Source of the DNA: Pseudoflavitalea sp. G-6-1-2
GTDB taxonomy: Bacteria; Bacteroidota; Bacteroidia; Chitinophagales; Chitinophagaceae
Direction of reading: 5' to 3'
Assembly: GCF_012927185.1 (NCBI RefSeq)
Contig: NZ_JABBGB010000002.1
Coordinates: 124,001-188,000, forward strand
Length of the DNA stretch: 64,000 nt
This document shows positions 37,172-46,483 of this stretch, piece by piece. The notes under the pieces are model-generated. The model did no database searches and had not been told where the DNA came from. It worked only from the letters and a program-made list of their open reading frames with translations. The translations under genes were made by a program, and so were the position numbers. How positions within the stretch are numbered: position 1 is the stretch's first letter; the number at the start of each line of letters is the position of its first letter.

Positions 37172-39556
37172 TTATAAGTTCATGCGCATGGCTGCGGTTA
37201 CGAAAAATTGATCAGCCATTTCCTGCCTGATGATCTTCACAGCTTTCTTGTAAGAGACCTCCAGATCGAGGTCTATCCGCTCCATGATGGATGTGGAGAA
37301 CTGCTGCCTTCCTCCGATCTGTTTGTTCCAGCCGGTATTGGCATAGTAGCCCAGTCCGCTGCTCATTCTGATTTTTGAAGATGCATTGTAGGCGTAGTTC
37401 GTCTCTGCTGAGAACATCGATGTATTGAAGAGATAGTCTTTATTGTCAGATCTGTTTACCAATATGGTGAGTGATAACGGAGCTTGTTTTATCAGCGTGG
37501 TGGCTGTGTAGCTGATGAGTGTGTTATTGCTCTTGTAACTGCTATCCTGCAACATCGGCATGTTGAAATGCATGCGGCTGATTAGCACATTGTTGATCAG
37601 TTTCCTTGAACCGATTCTCACTGTATAGTTTCCGTCTGCCTGCCATCTGGTATTTGCTCCGGAGGTGTTTCCATTGCCGAATAATTTCGAATGGAAATCA
37701 CTGCGTTGGTAAGTAAGGTTTACGCGGTTGTTGCGCGTGAATTTGTATCCGAACTGAAACTTATTGCTGAATGCCTGATGCGTATATCTTTTGGCCGGAT
37801 CGAATACCTGACTCTTGAAATCCGTTGCATATTTCACCGAGAGTTTCCGTTGGAGAAACTGTCTTCCGAATCCGAAACCTACCTGTGTTTCACCGCGGCG
37901 CAACAGGTAATTGCCGGGGTTGTTGTAGCCCAGCCCTACTTTCTTGAAGAATACTTTTACGTCGCTTTCTTTTATCTGTCCGTCGTAACTCAGCATGCCG
38001 GCGTAGTTGGATTGACCTTCGTTGGAAAACACTTTGCTATGTGCGTTGGATTTAGCGCCATTGCCCTGCCCCATCGATCCGAATGATTTGGAGAGGTCTA
38101 AGCCAAACTGATGCTGGCCTGCAGAATAGCCTGTATGCAATGTGATCACTGCATCTCTTCTCGCCAGTGCAGATGTGTAACCCGGTCTCATAGCAACATC
38201 GGCTATTTCCTGTCCGTTTGTATTTTTATAATCATAGAAGTTTACCGACACGGTTTGTTCAATCGGGCTGCCGGATCCGGTGCCGAATTTGAATCCGGTT
38301 ACTGAAGAATATTCAGAACCGATATTGTTCATCAGTCCGCCCTGTAACCAGTTATTGGGTGTATTGTTCTTCCCGTAGATGAATCCAACATTGGCTTTCT
38401 TGCTTTTGTATTCTGCATTGATGCCGGAGTTGACCAGTTGTTGCATGCCGAAATCGCCCGATTCTACTGAGTTCTGGCCTATGTCGAATTTCTTCATGCT
38501 CATGAATACCTTTTGCAGGGTACTGAGCTCTGCATGATCTCCAATCACTTTTTCGAGATTGGCAGGATCTTTCAGAAAGCTGTTGAATTTGTCTGGTGTA
38601 AAGGGCAGATGGCTCTGCAGCTGCTGAACGGTTTTGTTGCCGGTGAATTTTTCTTTCCAATGGAGCACTTTAGCATACATCTTTTTCAGTGTCTCCATTT
38701 TTTCTACCACTGCTTTGTCGGTTTTTCGGCTCGAATCGGTTTGGTCCGGTTGCTGAAGCCTGATAAGGCTTTCTTCGTATTTCAACCGGTCTGATTCTGA
38801 GAACAGCAGGGTCTGCGTTCTGGACAGGTCGGTTTTGGACAGGTCGCCTATTTCAGAAGGTATCGCAAGGGCATTGTTGTATTCTTTCTGATAAGTCTGC
38901 TGCAATTGCTGCAGTTCCTGTTTCAGTTGCTGTTCGTATTTCTGACGGATGGCTGTTATGCGTTGTGTGGTAGCTGCCAGCACTGCATCCGGACTGATTT
39001 TTTCTGTAACCTGTTTTCTGAGTTTCTCCAGATATGCCTTTTGGTCGAAATTGAAACGCAGTAGTTTTTCCGGATTCGGATTGTTGAACGAATACACGTC
39101 GTTGTATCCATTGAAAGAGAAATTGAATGGCATATTCAGGAGTGATACCCCTGCACTCGCTTCATAGCTGAATACGCTGTTCAATCCATGGAATGTTCCG
39201 GAATCCGCGCCAGTGGCATCTTTCATGTAAGCATACCCGGCTTTCACTGCAGGCAGTTTGGCGGATACTTTTGGAGTGCCGGAAAAAAGAGAAGGCTTGA
39301 GATTGTTCAATCCGGGAATAGCCGCTGCGGATTTCAGGTCTTTCAATCCGGACTTCAATTCATTGCCTGGCATGGAAAGCAAATTTTTTGCCTCCTGCTT
39401 TACACCATCTTTAAGCTCACTGGCTTTGGCTTTGATCTGAATGCCGGCTGAATCCAGTTTTCTCTTAACAAGCGAACTGTCTTTTGACTGGGCATATATA
39501 CACTGGGCAGGCAGGGTTCCTATAAGCAGAACAACTGCATATCTTATAAATTGCAT
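37172..39556 (-). CDS. Outer-membrane beta-barrel protein with coiled-coil N-terminal region
   Basis: The 794-residue protein has a signal peptide (MQFIRYAVVLLIGTLPAQCI...AQ), a periplasmic region with a long coiled coil (about 170-330; QKYEQQLKQELQQLQQTYQK), and a C-terminal half of alternating aromatic strands typical of outer-membrane barrels (VGFGFGRQFLQRKLSVKYAT, FQFGYKFTRNNRVNLTYQRS), finishing in FFVTAAMRMNL. It is the first gene of the RHS operon. I do not recognise a named family; it is the best candidate for a secretion pore or surface anchor of the RHS proteins, which is inference from topology and position. Confidence 0.7.
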   Translation of the reverse strand: MQFIRYAVVLLIGTLPAQCIYAQSKDSSLVKRKLDSAGIQIKAKASELKDGVKQEAKNLLSMPGNELKSGLKDLKSAAAIPGLNNLKPSLFSGTPKVSAKLPAVKAGYAYMKDATGADSGTFHGLNSVFSYEASAGVSLLNMPFNFSFNGYNDVYSFNNPNPEKLLRFNFDQKAYLEKLRKQVTEKISPDAVLAATTQRITAIRQKYEQQLKQELQQLQQTYQKEYNNALAIPSEIGDLSKTDLSRTQTLLFSESDRLKYEESLIRLQQPDQTDSSRKTDKAVVEKMETLKKMYAKVLHWKEKFTGNKTVQQLQSHLPFTPDKFNSFLKDPANLEKVIGDHAELSTLQKVFMSMKKFDIGQNSVESGDFGMQQLVNSGINAEYKSKKANVGFIYGKNNTPNNWLQGGLMNNIGSEYSSVTGFKFGTGSGSPIEQTVSVNFYDYKNTNGQEIADVAMRPGYTSALARRDAVITLHTGYSAGQHQFGLDLSKSFGSMGQGNGAKSNAHSKVFSNEGQSNYAGMLSYDGQIKESDVKVFFKKVGLGYNNPGNYLLRRGETQVGFGFGRQFLQRKLSVKYATDFKSQVFDPAKRYTHQAFSNKFQFGYKFTRNNRVNLTYQRSDFHSKLFGNGNTSGANTRWQADGNYTVRIGSRKLINNVLISRMHFNMPMLQDSSYKSNNTLISYTATTLIKQAPLSLTILVNRSDNKDYLFNTSMFSAETNYAYNASSKIRMSSGLGYYANTGWNKQIGGRQQFSTSIMERIDLDLEVSYKKAVKIIRQEMADQFFVTAAMRMNL

Positions 39557-39898
39557 CCAAAGGGGTATTATCGGGAAACAATAATCAGTAGAAAATTTCC
39601 GTAATGATCACAACAAAACTGACTTTGGCAATCAGGTTAGCGTATGTAATGATGGGGGAATTGTGGAAGTAAGTTGACTGGCCATACTGGCAAATCGAGG
39701 ATAGGAGGTATTAAATGATCTCATAAAAGATAATTGAGGTTTGGGGGCTGGCCGAGACAAAGGTGCCCCCTTTTGTGAATCCGGAAAAAAAAAGAAATTC
39801 ACATAGTAGAAAACTCCTTCATTGCAGTTGAAGTTGTTCATGCCGATGCAGGAAGGACCTATTCTTATGCAGATCAATGTTGTGTAACCAATAGAAAA
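39557..39898. other. Gene-free stretch before the RHS operon
   Basis: These 342 bases separate the aminotransferase stop from the first RHS-operon gene on the same strand. I searched for TTG-N-TAnnTTTG on the minus strand and found no match, so the operon promoter must be non-canonical or regulated. Short frames here have no protein-like composition. Confidence 0.5.
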
Positions 39899-41017
39899 TT
39901 ACCCAATCACCTTAGTGAACCGCCGCATCTCTTCCATCGTGCCTACAGTAATTCTGGTCCACTTACCCATTGGTTCATACATATAAGTTCCCTGCACATT
40001 ATGTTGCTTCAGCAATTCAAAGTAATCCTTCTGATATCCTTCCAGTGAAAAGTATACGAAGTTGGTATGAGACGGAATGCTTTTCAGTTTCAGTCTGTTC
40101 AGCTGCTCAACGGTATAGGCTTTTACTGTATCGTTCTGCTGCCTGCAATGTTTCGTGAACTCAACATCTTTCAAAGAAGCCATCGCCGCTACGCGGCTCG
40201 CGAGGCTGATGTCTCCATTGCTCCAGGTCTGCAACTGGCTCAGGGCCTCAATTGTATCAGGATGCGCCAGCGCATACCCGATCCTCGCGCCTGCAAGGCC
40301 ATATATTTTCGAGAAGGTTTTGATCACCACCAGATTCTTATTGGTGTTCACAAGTGAGCTCATGGATGGCTCGGAAGTGTATTCGATATATGCTTCATCC
40401 ACCACTACTGTTACGCGCTTCGATGCTTCTGCAATGAATGCTTTCAGCTCAGCTGTTGTACAGATACTGCCTGTAGGATTATTGGGATTGCATAGATAAA
40501 CCATTGTTGTGTCTGCACGCATGGCGGATAACATTGCGCTAAGATCTTCTTTCTTATCTGCCGTCAACGGAACTGATATTTTTTGGAAGCCGTTCTTTTC
40601 CGCCAGCTTACCCCAATAGGCGAAGGTTGGTTCGCTTACCACGAAACTCCCTCTGGAAGTGCCGTTATATCTTGGCATCAGATCGAGTAGCTCGGTAGAA
40701 CCGGCTGTTACCAGCACATTGTCTGCACCCAGCTCATGTTTTGCTGCAATCGCTGCAATAAGATCGCTGCTTACATCGAAATTATACCGGTTGCTAAGTT
40801 TCAGTACTGCCGTCATCGCTGCAATAGCGGCCGGTGAAGGCCCATATGGATTTTCATTTGAACTCAGCCTCAGCACAGCGTCAGCGGTATCCAATGCTTC
40901 GTGCTGTTCGTGAAAAGTATCGGTAAATGATTGCAGTGGTAACAGGCTGATACCAGCCATTCCCGCTCCAACGTACTTCAGCCATGTTCTTCTGTTTGCA
41001 GACATATGGGGTATCAT
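39899..41017 (-). CDS. PLP-dependent aminotransferase with twin-arginine signal (HisC-like fold)
   Basis: The 372-residue class I/II aminotransferase has RLSSNENPYGPSPAAI near the substrate entrance, AGSTELLDL, CNPNNPTGSICTT, a cofactor-contacting aspartate in VVVDEAYIEY and the PLP lysine in TFSKIYGLAGARIGY (about 236). The oddity is the N-terminus: SANRRTWLKYVGAGMAGISL is a twin-arginine export signal, so the folded PLP-loaded enzyme may work in the periplasm. It resembles histidinol-phosphate aminotransferase, but no his genes are nearby. The start may be 41017 or the ATG at 41005; the Tat motif is present in both. Confidence 0.85.
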   Translation of the reverse strand: MIPHMSANRRTWLKYVGAGMAGISLLPLQSFTDTFHEQHEALDTADAVLRLSSNENPYGPSPAAIAAMTAVLKLSNRYNFDVSSDLIAAIAAKHELGADNVLVTAGSTELLDLMPRYNGTSRGSFVVSEPTFAYWGKLAEKNGFQKISVPLTADKKEDLSAMLSAMRADTTMVYLCNPNNPTGSICTTAELKAFIAEASKRVTVVVDEAYIEYTSEPSMSSLVNTNKNLVVIKTFSKIYGLAGARIGYALAHPDTIEALSQLQTWSNGDISLASRVAAMASLKDVEFTKHCRQQNDTVKAYTVEQLNRLKLKSIPSHTNFVYFSLEGYQKDYFELLKQHNVQGTYMYEPMGKWTRITVGTMEEMRRFTKVIG

Positions 41018-41132
41018 TATGGGTGAATTATATGCTCAGTGAATATACCGGTAAGCATCCGGATCTGATGTCCGGATTATATGAGCGGTTGCTTTTGTCG
41101 GTTTTGTTCTATCCCTCCCCCGGCCCCTGGTC

Positions 41133-41140
41133 TAATTTTG
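41133..41140 (+). promoter_or_regulatory. -7 promoter element of the NmrA-type gene
   Basis: TAATTTTG matches TAnnTTTG, 16 bases before the ATG at 41157. The nearest TTTG is 26 bases upstream, wider than usual. Confidence 0.4.
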
Positions 41141-41156
41141 ACATAAATAAATCACC

Positions 41157-42011
41157 ATGAACAATCACAATCATACCACCACAGCAAACGCATTATTCGC
41201 TCCAGTACTTGTATTGGGAGGAAACGGAAAAACCGGAAAAAGGATTGTACAGAAATTGAACGAACTCAGCATACCTGTAAGAGTGGGATCAAGATCTGGA
41301 GAGCCTGCTTTCGACTGGAACGATCGCTCCACCTGGGAAGCTGCCATGCAGGGAATGAAGGCCGTGTACATTGCGTATCAGCCCGATCTGTCTGTGCCCG
41401 GCGCTCCGGATGATATCGATACTCTGGTACAGATTGCACAGCGCCTGAACATTCAGAAACTGGTACTGCTCAGCGGTAGAGGCGAAACCGAAGCACAGAT
41501 ATGCGAAAACATCGTTATCAACAGCGGCATCGATTACACCATTCTCCGTTGCAGCTGGTTCTTTCAGAATTTCAATGAGAGTTTCTTTCAGGAACCGCTG
41601 AAAGCCGGACTGCTGGCGCTTCCCGCAGGAAACATCCAAGAGCCGTTTGTAGATGCAGATGATATTGCAGATATCGCTGTGGCTGCTTTCACTGCATCAC
41701 GCCACTCCAATAAATTGTATGATATTACCGGTCCACGTCTCCTCACCTTCAAAGACGTTGCTAAAGAAATCGGGATAGCAACAGGAAGGGACATACGCTT
41801 TCAGGATCTCACCATCGAAGAATATACTGGCATGCTTACCGAATTTGGTGTTCCGGCAGATTATGTGCAGCTGATTACTTACCTGTTCACCGAAGTGCTG
41901 GATGGACGCAACGAATCACTCGCACATGGTGTGGAAGAAGCGCTCGACAGAAAGCCTGCCGACATTTCAGCATTCATCCACCGCACATTGCCGAGCGGTG
42001 TATGGAGTTAA
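41157..42011 (+). CDS. NmrA-like NAD(P)-binding oxidoreductase
   Basis: The 284-residue atypical SDR has the dinucleotide-binding loop LVLGGNGKTGKRI (glycines at 21-27), NLQ-type spacing WEAAMQGMKAVYIAY, LVLLSGRGE in place of the usual catalytic tyrosine/lysine pair, and WFFQNFNESFF with VDADDIADIAVAAF typical of NmrA/azoreductase-like proteins. These act as NADPH quinone reductases or redox sensors; no specific substrate can be given. It is transcribed alone, divergent from the aminotransferase gene. Confidence 0.9.
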   Translation: MNNHNHTTTANALFAPVLVLGGNGKTGKRIVQKLNELSIPVRVGSRSGEPAFDWNDRSTWEAAMQGMKAVYIAYQPDLSVPGAPDDIDTLVQIAQRLNIQKLVLLSGRGETEAQICENIVINSGIDYTILRCSWFFQNFNESFFQEPLKAGLLALPAGNIQEPFVDADDIADIAVAAFTASRHSNKLYDITGPRLLTFKDVAKEIGIATGRDIRFQDLTIEEYTGMLTEFGVPADYVQLITYLFTEVLDGRNESLAHGVEEALDRKPADISAFIHRTLPSGVWS

Positions 42012-42029
42012 ATGTTGATTAAATATCCA

Positions 42030-42416
42030 CTACAATTTTTTCACACGTAATGCGCGTACCTGAGCAGGTGCGCCATTTTTTTCCCATGGCCTGCGCAATG
42101 TGAAACTGAGTGTTTCTTCCGTGAAGCTTGCGGGCGCTTTGAAAGTGAAAACATCGTGGATGGTCCCGCCGGGAAGTGTAGAGTCGCCGGGAGTGGCGGT
42201 GCCGCGGTTGAGCAGTTTGCTCTTAACAGAGAGTGCGTCAAACTCCCATGTGTAGCCGGTACCGGACTGCAAGGGTATTTCCACAATATAGGAGGCATTG
42301 GGTTTTACGGAGATCGTTTCTTCGTTATTCTGCAGGGTGATGCTGGGAGTGCCTTTGCGCGAAGTTGCACAGTGCATGCAGGTAATTGCCAGCAGAATGA
42401 AAAGAATGTTTTTCAT
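42030..42416 (-). CDS. Chagasin-type (I42) cysteine protease inhibitor lipoprotein
   Basis: The 128-residue protein has a lipoprotein signal (MKNILFILLAITCMHC; the modified cysteine is in CMHC). The mature part has the I42 loops: SGTGYTWEF, matching the NPTTGY-x-W loop in relaxed form, and LRRPWE, matching the RPW loop. The central loop SKLLNRGTATPGDSTLPGG fits between them. The family blocks papain-like cysteine peptidases, here probably at the cell surface. It is convergent with the NmrA gene and no cysteine protease gene is near. Confidence 0.82.
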   Translation of the reverse strand: MKNILFILLAITCMHCATSRKGTPSITLQNNEETISVKPNASYIVEIPLQSGTGYTWEFDALSVKSKLLNRGTATPGDSTLPGGTIHDVFTFKAPASFTEETLSFTLRRPWEKNGAPAQVRALRVKKL

Positions 42417-42570
42417 GATGATTGTTTTTTATTGAATGTCTGAGGGTATTTCTGCGGCCGGGAAATGGAGGTTCGGAGGGGGAACTGCTTAGGGATGAGT
42501 TGAATAAAGGTAATTTTTTTTCTTTATTATTGCAGTAACCCTCTCCTTCACTCTCTAAAATTCCGATGCT

Positions 42571-43680
42571 ATGCCGCAAAACAACTTCCTCTACAGACGT
42601 TTTAAACTTGCATTGCCATTCTGGACGGTTATTTGTCCAATTATCGGACTGGTGATTCTTCTGATCACCCCGAAAGAGCATTCAGGCATTATGGATCTGG
42701 TGATGGGTGTTTCGCTGATCACGGTGGTGCTGTCTGCGGTACACCATGCGGAAGTAGTGGCGCATAAAGTAGGAGAACCATTCGGTACCCTCATTCTGGC
42801 GCTGGCCATTACGGTGATAGAGGTTTCACTGATCGTAACGATCATGTTATCCGAAGGATCACAGAATTCTACTCTCGCGCGCGATACGGTGTTTGCGGCC
42901 ATCATGCTGATATTAACCGGCATCATTGGGCTTTGCCTGCTTGTGGGAGGTGTGCGATACAAAGAGCAGTTGTTTGTGAAGCAGGGCGTGAGCGCTTCGC
43001 TGGTGGCACTTTCAGCCATCACCATACTTACACTGGTTTTACCAAATTATACCACCAGTGCAACCGGACCGGTGTACTCTACCAGTCAGCTGATCTTCGT
43101 TGCCATCGTATCGCTGGTGTTGTACCTGGCATTTGTGCTGGTGCAGACCAAGCGGCATCGTGATTATTTTTTGCCCGAAGATAAAAGCGCCGAAGAGGAA
43201 GATGCGCATGCGGCTCCTCCTTCCAATCTCACGGCAGTAGTGAGTTTGCTGTTGCTGGTGATTGCATTGGCGGTGGTGGTGATCCTCTCCAAAAAATTAT
43301 CGCCTGCCATTGAAAGCATGGTGGTAACAATGGGTGCGCCGAAGAGCCTGGTAGGTATCATCATTGCATCGGTGATATTGTTGCCCGAAGGATTGGCGGC
43401 GCTCAGAGCTGCAAAACGAAACAGATTGCAGACAAGTCTCAATCTCGCATTGGGATCGGCACTGGCCAGTATCGGACTAACCATTCCGGCTGTGGCCATC
43501 GTGGGATATTTCACCGGATTTACCATCACACTGGGCATCGATACAAAATCTACTTTGCTGCTGATACTTTCACTGTTCACCATCAGCATTTCATTCGGAG
43601 CCGGAAGAACCAATATTCTGCAGGGGATCGTATTGCTGGTGATACTGGCAACCTACCTGTTTACCACTATTGTTCCTTAG
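42571..43680 (+). CDS. ChaA-type calcium/sodium:proton antiporter
   Basis: The 369-residue membrane protein has about eleven TMs and the two cation-exchanger repeats: VVAHKVGEPFGTLILALAIT with VIEVSLI in the first half and SVILLPEGLAALRAAKRNR in the second, each with the conserved glutamate. An acidic cytoplasmic linker (KSAEEEDAHA) separates the halves. The family exchanges Ca2+, Na+ or K+ for protons. It is transcribed alone. Confidence 0.88.
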   Translation: MPQNNFLYRRFKLALPFWTVICPIIGLVILLITPKEHSGIMDLVMGVSLITVVLSAVHHAEVVAHKVGEPFGTLILALAITVIEVSLIVTIMLSEGSQNSTLARDTVFAAIMLILTGIIGLCLLVGGVRYKEQLFVKQGVSASLVALSAITILTLVLPNYTTSATGPVYSTSQLIFVAIVSLVLYLAFVLVQTKRHRDYFLPEDKSAEEEDAHAAPPSNLTAVVSLLLLVIALAVVVILSKKLSPAIESMVVTMGAPKSLVGIIIASVILLPEGLAALRAAKRNRLQTSLNLALGSALASIGLTIPAVAIVGYFTGFTITLGIDTKSTLLLILSLFTISISFGAGRTNILQGIVLLVILATYLFTTIVP

Positions 43681-43733
43681 CGTAAAATGTGTAGCTGCTC
43701 TGCATCAGGGCTGATGCGGCCTGTAATTTTGAA

Positions 43734-43775
43734 CCCTGGGGTCTATGGCAGAAAATATTATTGCTGCTATTTTTG
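43734..43775 (+). promoter_or_regulatory. GGGGTCTAT-N21-TATTTTTG promoter-like element, copy 1
   Basis: CCCTGGGGTCTAT (43734-43746), 21 bases, TATTTTTG (43768-43775, a perfect -7 element). The same arrangement with identical spacing recurs at 46501-46542. It reads rightwards, away from any clear plus-strand gene, and lies between the ChaA stop and the end of the response regulator gene. I see no gene in 43681-43919. Confidence 0.4.
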
Positions 43776-43919
43776 ATCCGGTGAAATTACAGCCCTGAAG
43801 CCTGCAATGGTTTCGTTGCGGATGGCAGTCTTCGACGTTTTGTTCCGGATCAGATCATGTACGGATGGATGTTCCGGGATAAATGAAATTATTCGCCGCT
43901 GTATGCGGACGGGCTGTAA

Positions 43920-44519
43920 TTATCCCAGCTGTTGCTGGTGTTGCATTACCCATTTCAATAACGCATTATTCCCTTCTTCCAGATCGAGTTTTCTGCAGAT
44001 ATTATGTCTGTGATTTTTGATGGTGTACGGGCTCAGATGCAATTCCTGAGCAATCTCCTTGGTAGTTTTCTGATCCCTTATCAATTGCAATATCATCAGT
44101 TCAGTATTGTTGAACTGCTCCGCTAGTGAAACCCTCTCTCCTGCTTTCGTTTGTTCCATTTTGGTGATCACCAGCTGAACGCCTGCAAACAACTGTGCTT
44201 CGTCCACCGGTTTGATGATGTAGTTGGCGGGGTTGGTAGCCGATGCCTGCTCGATGATGCTACGGTTCTGATACGAGGTGATGTAGATCAGTTCAAAAAC
44301 GTAATTGCTCTTGAACTCTGTAACCAGCTCTATGCCGCTCACCTCATCGCAGAGATTGATATCGCACAATACAAGATGGGGCTGCATTTCGGCCATTGCT
44401 TCCCTCGCTTCATTTACAGAAATGGCAATGCGTGTATTGCATTGAAATGCTTTTCGCAGCTGCAACTCAATAAACCTTGCTATGATGATCTCGTCTTCTA
44501 TAATCAGTACTCTTATCAT
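43920..44519 (-). CDS. NarL/LuxR-type response regulator
   Basis: The 199-residue protein has a receiver domain (acidic pair EDE at 8-10, phospho-acceptor D53 in LVLCDINLCD, YITSYQN, IIKPVDEAQL) and a LuxR helix-turn-helix (ELMILQLIRDQKTTKEIAQE, SPYTIKNHRHNICRKL). It is 3 bases downstream of the sensor kinase gene, so the two form one system. Confidence 0.93.
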   Translation of the reverse strand: MIRVLIIEDEIIIARFIELQLRKAFQCNTRIAISVNEAREAMAEMQPHLVLCDINLCDEVSGIELVTEFKSNYVFELIYITSYQNRSIIEQASATNPANYIIKPVDEAQLFAGVQLVITKMEQTKAGERVSLAEQFNNTELMILQLIRDQKTTKEIAQELHLSPYTIKNHRHNICRKLDLEEGNNALLKWVMQHQQQLG

Positions 44520-44522
44520 ATC

Positions 44523-46439
44523 TTAAACTGGTATCAGAATTTGGTATTGGAGGCCTTGATGGCTGCTGACGCTGAGTTTTCCGTTTATCTGGCGCGTAAG
44601 ATCCTGCACCAGTGAAACACCCATGGTGATCCGTTGCCCTGGTTCGTCAATATCCATGCCAGCGCCGTTATCGGCATATTCAAAACGGATAGATTGTGCA
44701 TCTGCGTATGAAACGGCAATGCGGATCTCCGGATCGGGATGATCTGCAAATGCGTATTTGAATGAATTGGTGAGCAACTCGGACAATATCAATCCGAATG
44801 ATAACGCACTCTTGCCCTGCAATTGTATATGCTCATCGAGTTCGAATACAAAACGGATCCTGCCCCGGCTGTCGTAAATGCTTTGCAGGTGTGTGCTGAG
44901 CTCTGTAGTGAAATCGCTCACCAGCACAGCCGATCCTTCGTCGAACCGGAAGAGCTTCTGATTCACCAGCATCATGGCTTTGATCTTTCCTAAATTGCCG
45001 CGCAGCATTTCTCTTGCGTGGCCATCGCTGATGCTCGGCAATTGCAGGCTGATAAAACTATAGAGCAGTTGCAGGTTATTCTTTACGCGATGGTTCAGTT
45101 CGTTGATAAGCGTTTCGATCTTGGTATTGCGATCTGCCAGTTCGGATGTGCGATCCTCCACTTTCTTCTCCAGCAGCGCATTCTGATGTTGCTGCAACTG
45201 GTTGAGTTCTTCCAGCGCTGCATTCTTCCCTATCTCGTGCTGACGCAGCTCTTCCTTGAGCCCGGTTGCAAACAGCAGAAACACGGCGAGCGTAGTGAAA
45301 TTGGAAAGAAACGAAGTAGTCTGCAAAGATTTTTCATGGATCAGTGCAGAATTGAGCACAGTGAATGCAGCCGCCACAAAGAAGAGCAGCAACCCGTATC
45401 CGAGGTATCGTTGAGGCGGCGTTAGGCGTTTCCAGCAGACCCAGATTGATGCACACATAAACCCTAACGGTAATGGAAAAGATGACAGGTTAATGCTATT
45501 GGTGAGATTGAAATTGCCTGTTCTCAGATTGATCACAAATCCAACCGAGGTAATGAGTATCAGTTCTATGATCAGTACCACTCCCAGTTTATACAACATG
45601 GGATTGAAGCGTTTCAGCTTCCAGAAATCGATCATCAGCATATAAATGCCGAAGCTGCCAAGATGAGCAAACACAATATTGAAAAGCCACCCTGTTGGTG
45701 CATTGTGAGGAAAGAACCATTCGATAAGATAACCTCCGGAAGCCATACCATAAAGACCGATGCCGGCAATAAAACAGGCGAGCCAGAGATAAGGCCTGAA
45801 GCGGCTTACAAGCCAGCTGCTGATGGCGTAGATAAAGAATAACAGCACGCCGCCCTGACACCAGGCATCCACCAGTTCGCGGCGATGTTGCTGCGTTATG
45901 TATGCGTCTTTGGGTTGTAAAACGAAATTGAATACAGGCTCATAATGTTTGGAGTGATACACTTTGAGTATAAGCCGGTAATGGACGCCGGGTTTGAAGT
46001 GGAGTTGAACGAACAGCCTTCCATCTCCCGGGGCAATATATTCGCTGTTTCTGAAATGGCCGGTTAGTTTGTGCAATACGTTTTGCCCGTTCTCGTAGAG
46101 ATACACATCTACATAGGTGAGGCTGGTGAAAGCCAGCACCATATTGGCGGTGGTTCCGGTTTCATTTACGAGATCGGTACTCAGCCAGTAGTTGCTGGTT
46201 CTGCTTTGCTTTTCGAGTGAGGCCAGTTGTGCGAAGTTGCCCGATCTGGCATAGAGCTGCATGGTGTCTGTCTGTTTCGACACATCTTCCCAACCCCTGA
46301 AATATGGCAGCAGCGCAATTGGTTCGCCATCCGGCGTGTAAGTCCGGATATGCAGCGTGTCTGCCCGCATACTTAAAAACAGCAGCAGACAGCAACAGGT
46401 TACCATCGCTTTTTTAAAGGGGATGCCGATCGGGGTCAT
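44523..46439 (-). CDS. 7TMR-DISM sensor histidine kinase (HisKA_2)
   Basis: The 638-residue protein has an N-terminal signal/TM, an extracytoplasmic beta-sandwich 7TMR-DISMED2-like domain (residues about 30-170), seven TMs (about 185-390), a coiled coil (KNAALEELNQLQQHQNALLE), the HisKA_2 dimerisation box LINELNHRVKNNLQLLYSFI with H450, and an HATPase with LLTNSFKYAF and DNGAGMD. DISM receptors bind carbohydrate-like ligands outside the cell. It phosphorylates the LuxR-type regulator encoded next. Confidence 0.92.
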   Translation of the reverse strand: MTPIGIPFKKAMVTCCCLLLFLSMRADTLHIRTYTPDGEPIALLPYFRGWEDVSKQTDTMQLYARSGNFAQLASLEKQSRTSNYWLSTDLVNETGTTANMVLAFTSLTYVDVYLYENGQNVLHKLTGHFRNSEYIAPGDGRLFVQLHFKPGVHYRLILKVYHSKHYEPVFNFVLQPKDAYITQQHRRELVDAWCQGGVLLFFIYAISSWLVSRFRPYLWLACFIAGIGLYGMASGGYLIEWFFPHNAPTGWLFNIVFAHLGSFGIYMLMIDFWKLKRFNPMLYKLGVVLIIELILITSVGFVINLRTGNFNLTNSINLSSFPLPLGFMCASIWVCWKRLTPPQRYLGYGLLLFFVAAAFTVLNSALIHEKSLQTTSFLSNFTTLAVFLLFATGLKEELRQHEIGKNAALEELNQLQQHQNALLEKKVEDRTSELADRNTKIETLINELNHRVKNNLQLLYSFISLQLPSISDGHAREMLRGNLGKIKAMMLVNQKLFRFDEGSAVLVSDFTTELSTHLQSIYDSRGRIRFVFELDEHIQLQGKSALSFGLILSELLTNSFKYAFADHPDPEIRIAVSYADAQSIRFEYADNGAGMDIDEPGQRITMGVSLVQDLTRQINGKLSVSSHQGLQYQILIPV

Positions 46440-46483
46440 GGCTGCAAAGATGCATTTTTTACAGCCATAACCATAGCAATGCA

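Noticed and set aside
39632-39877. 81-codon minus-strand frame upstream of the RHS operon
   Set aside because: Composition is not protein-like, there is no ribosome-binding site, and it lies in the presumed control region.
43807-44013. 68-codon plus-strand frame downstream of the copy-1 promoter-like box
   Set aside because: Cysteine-rich random-looking peptide overlapping the 3' end of the response regulator on the other strand.
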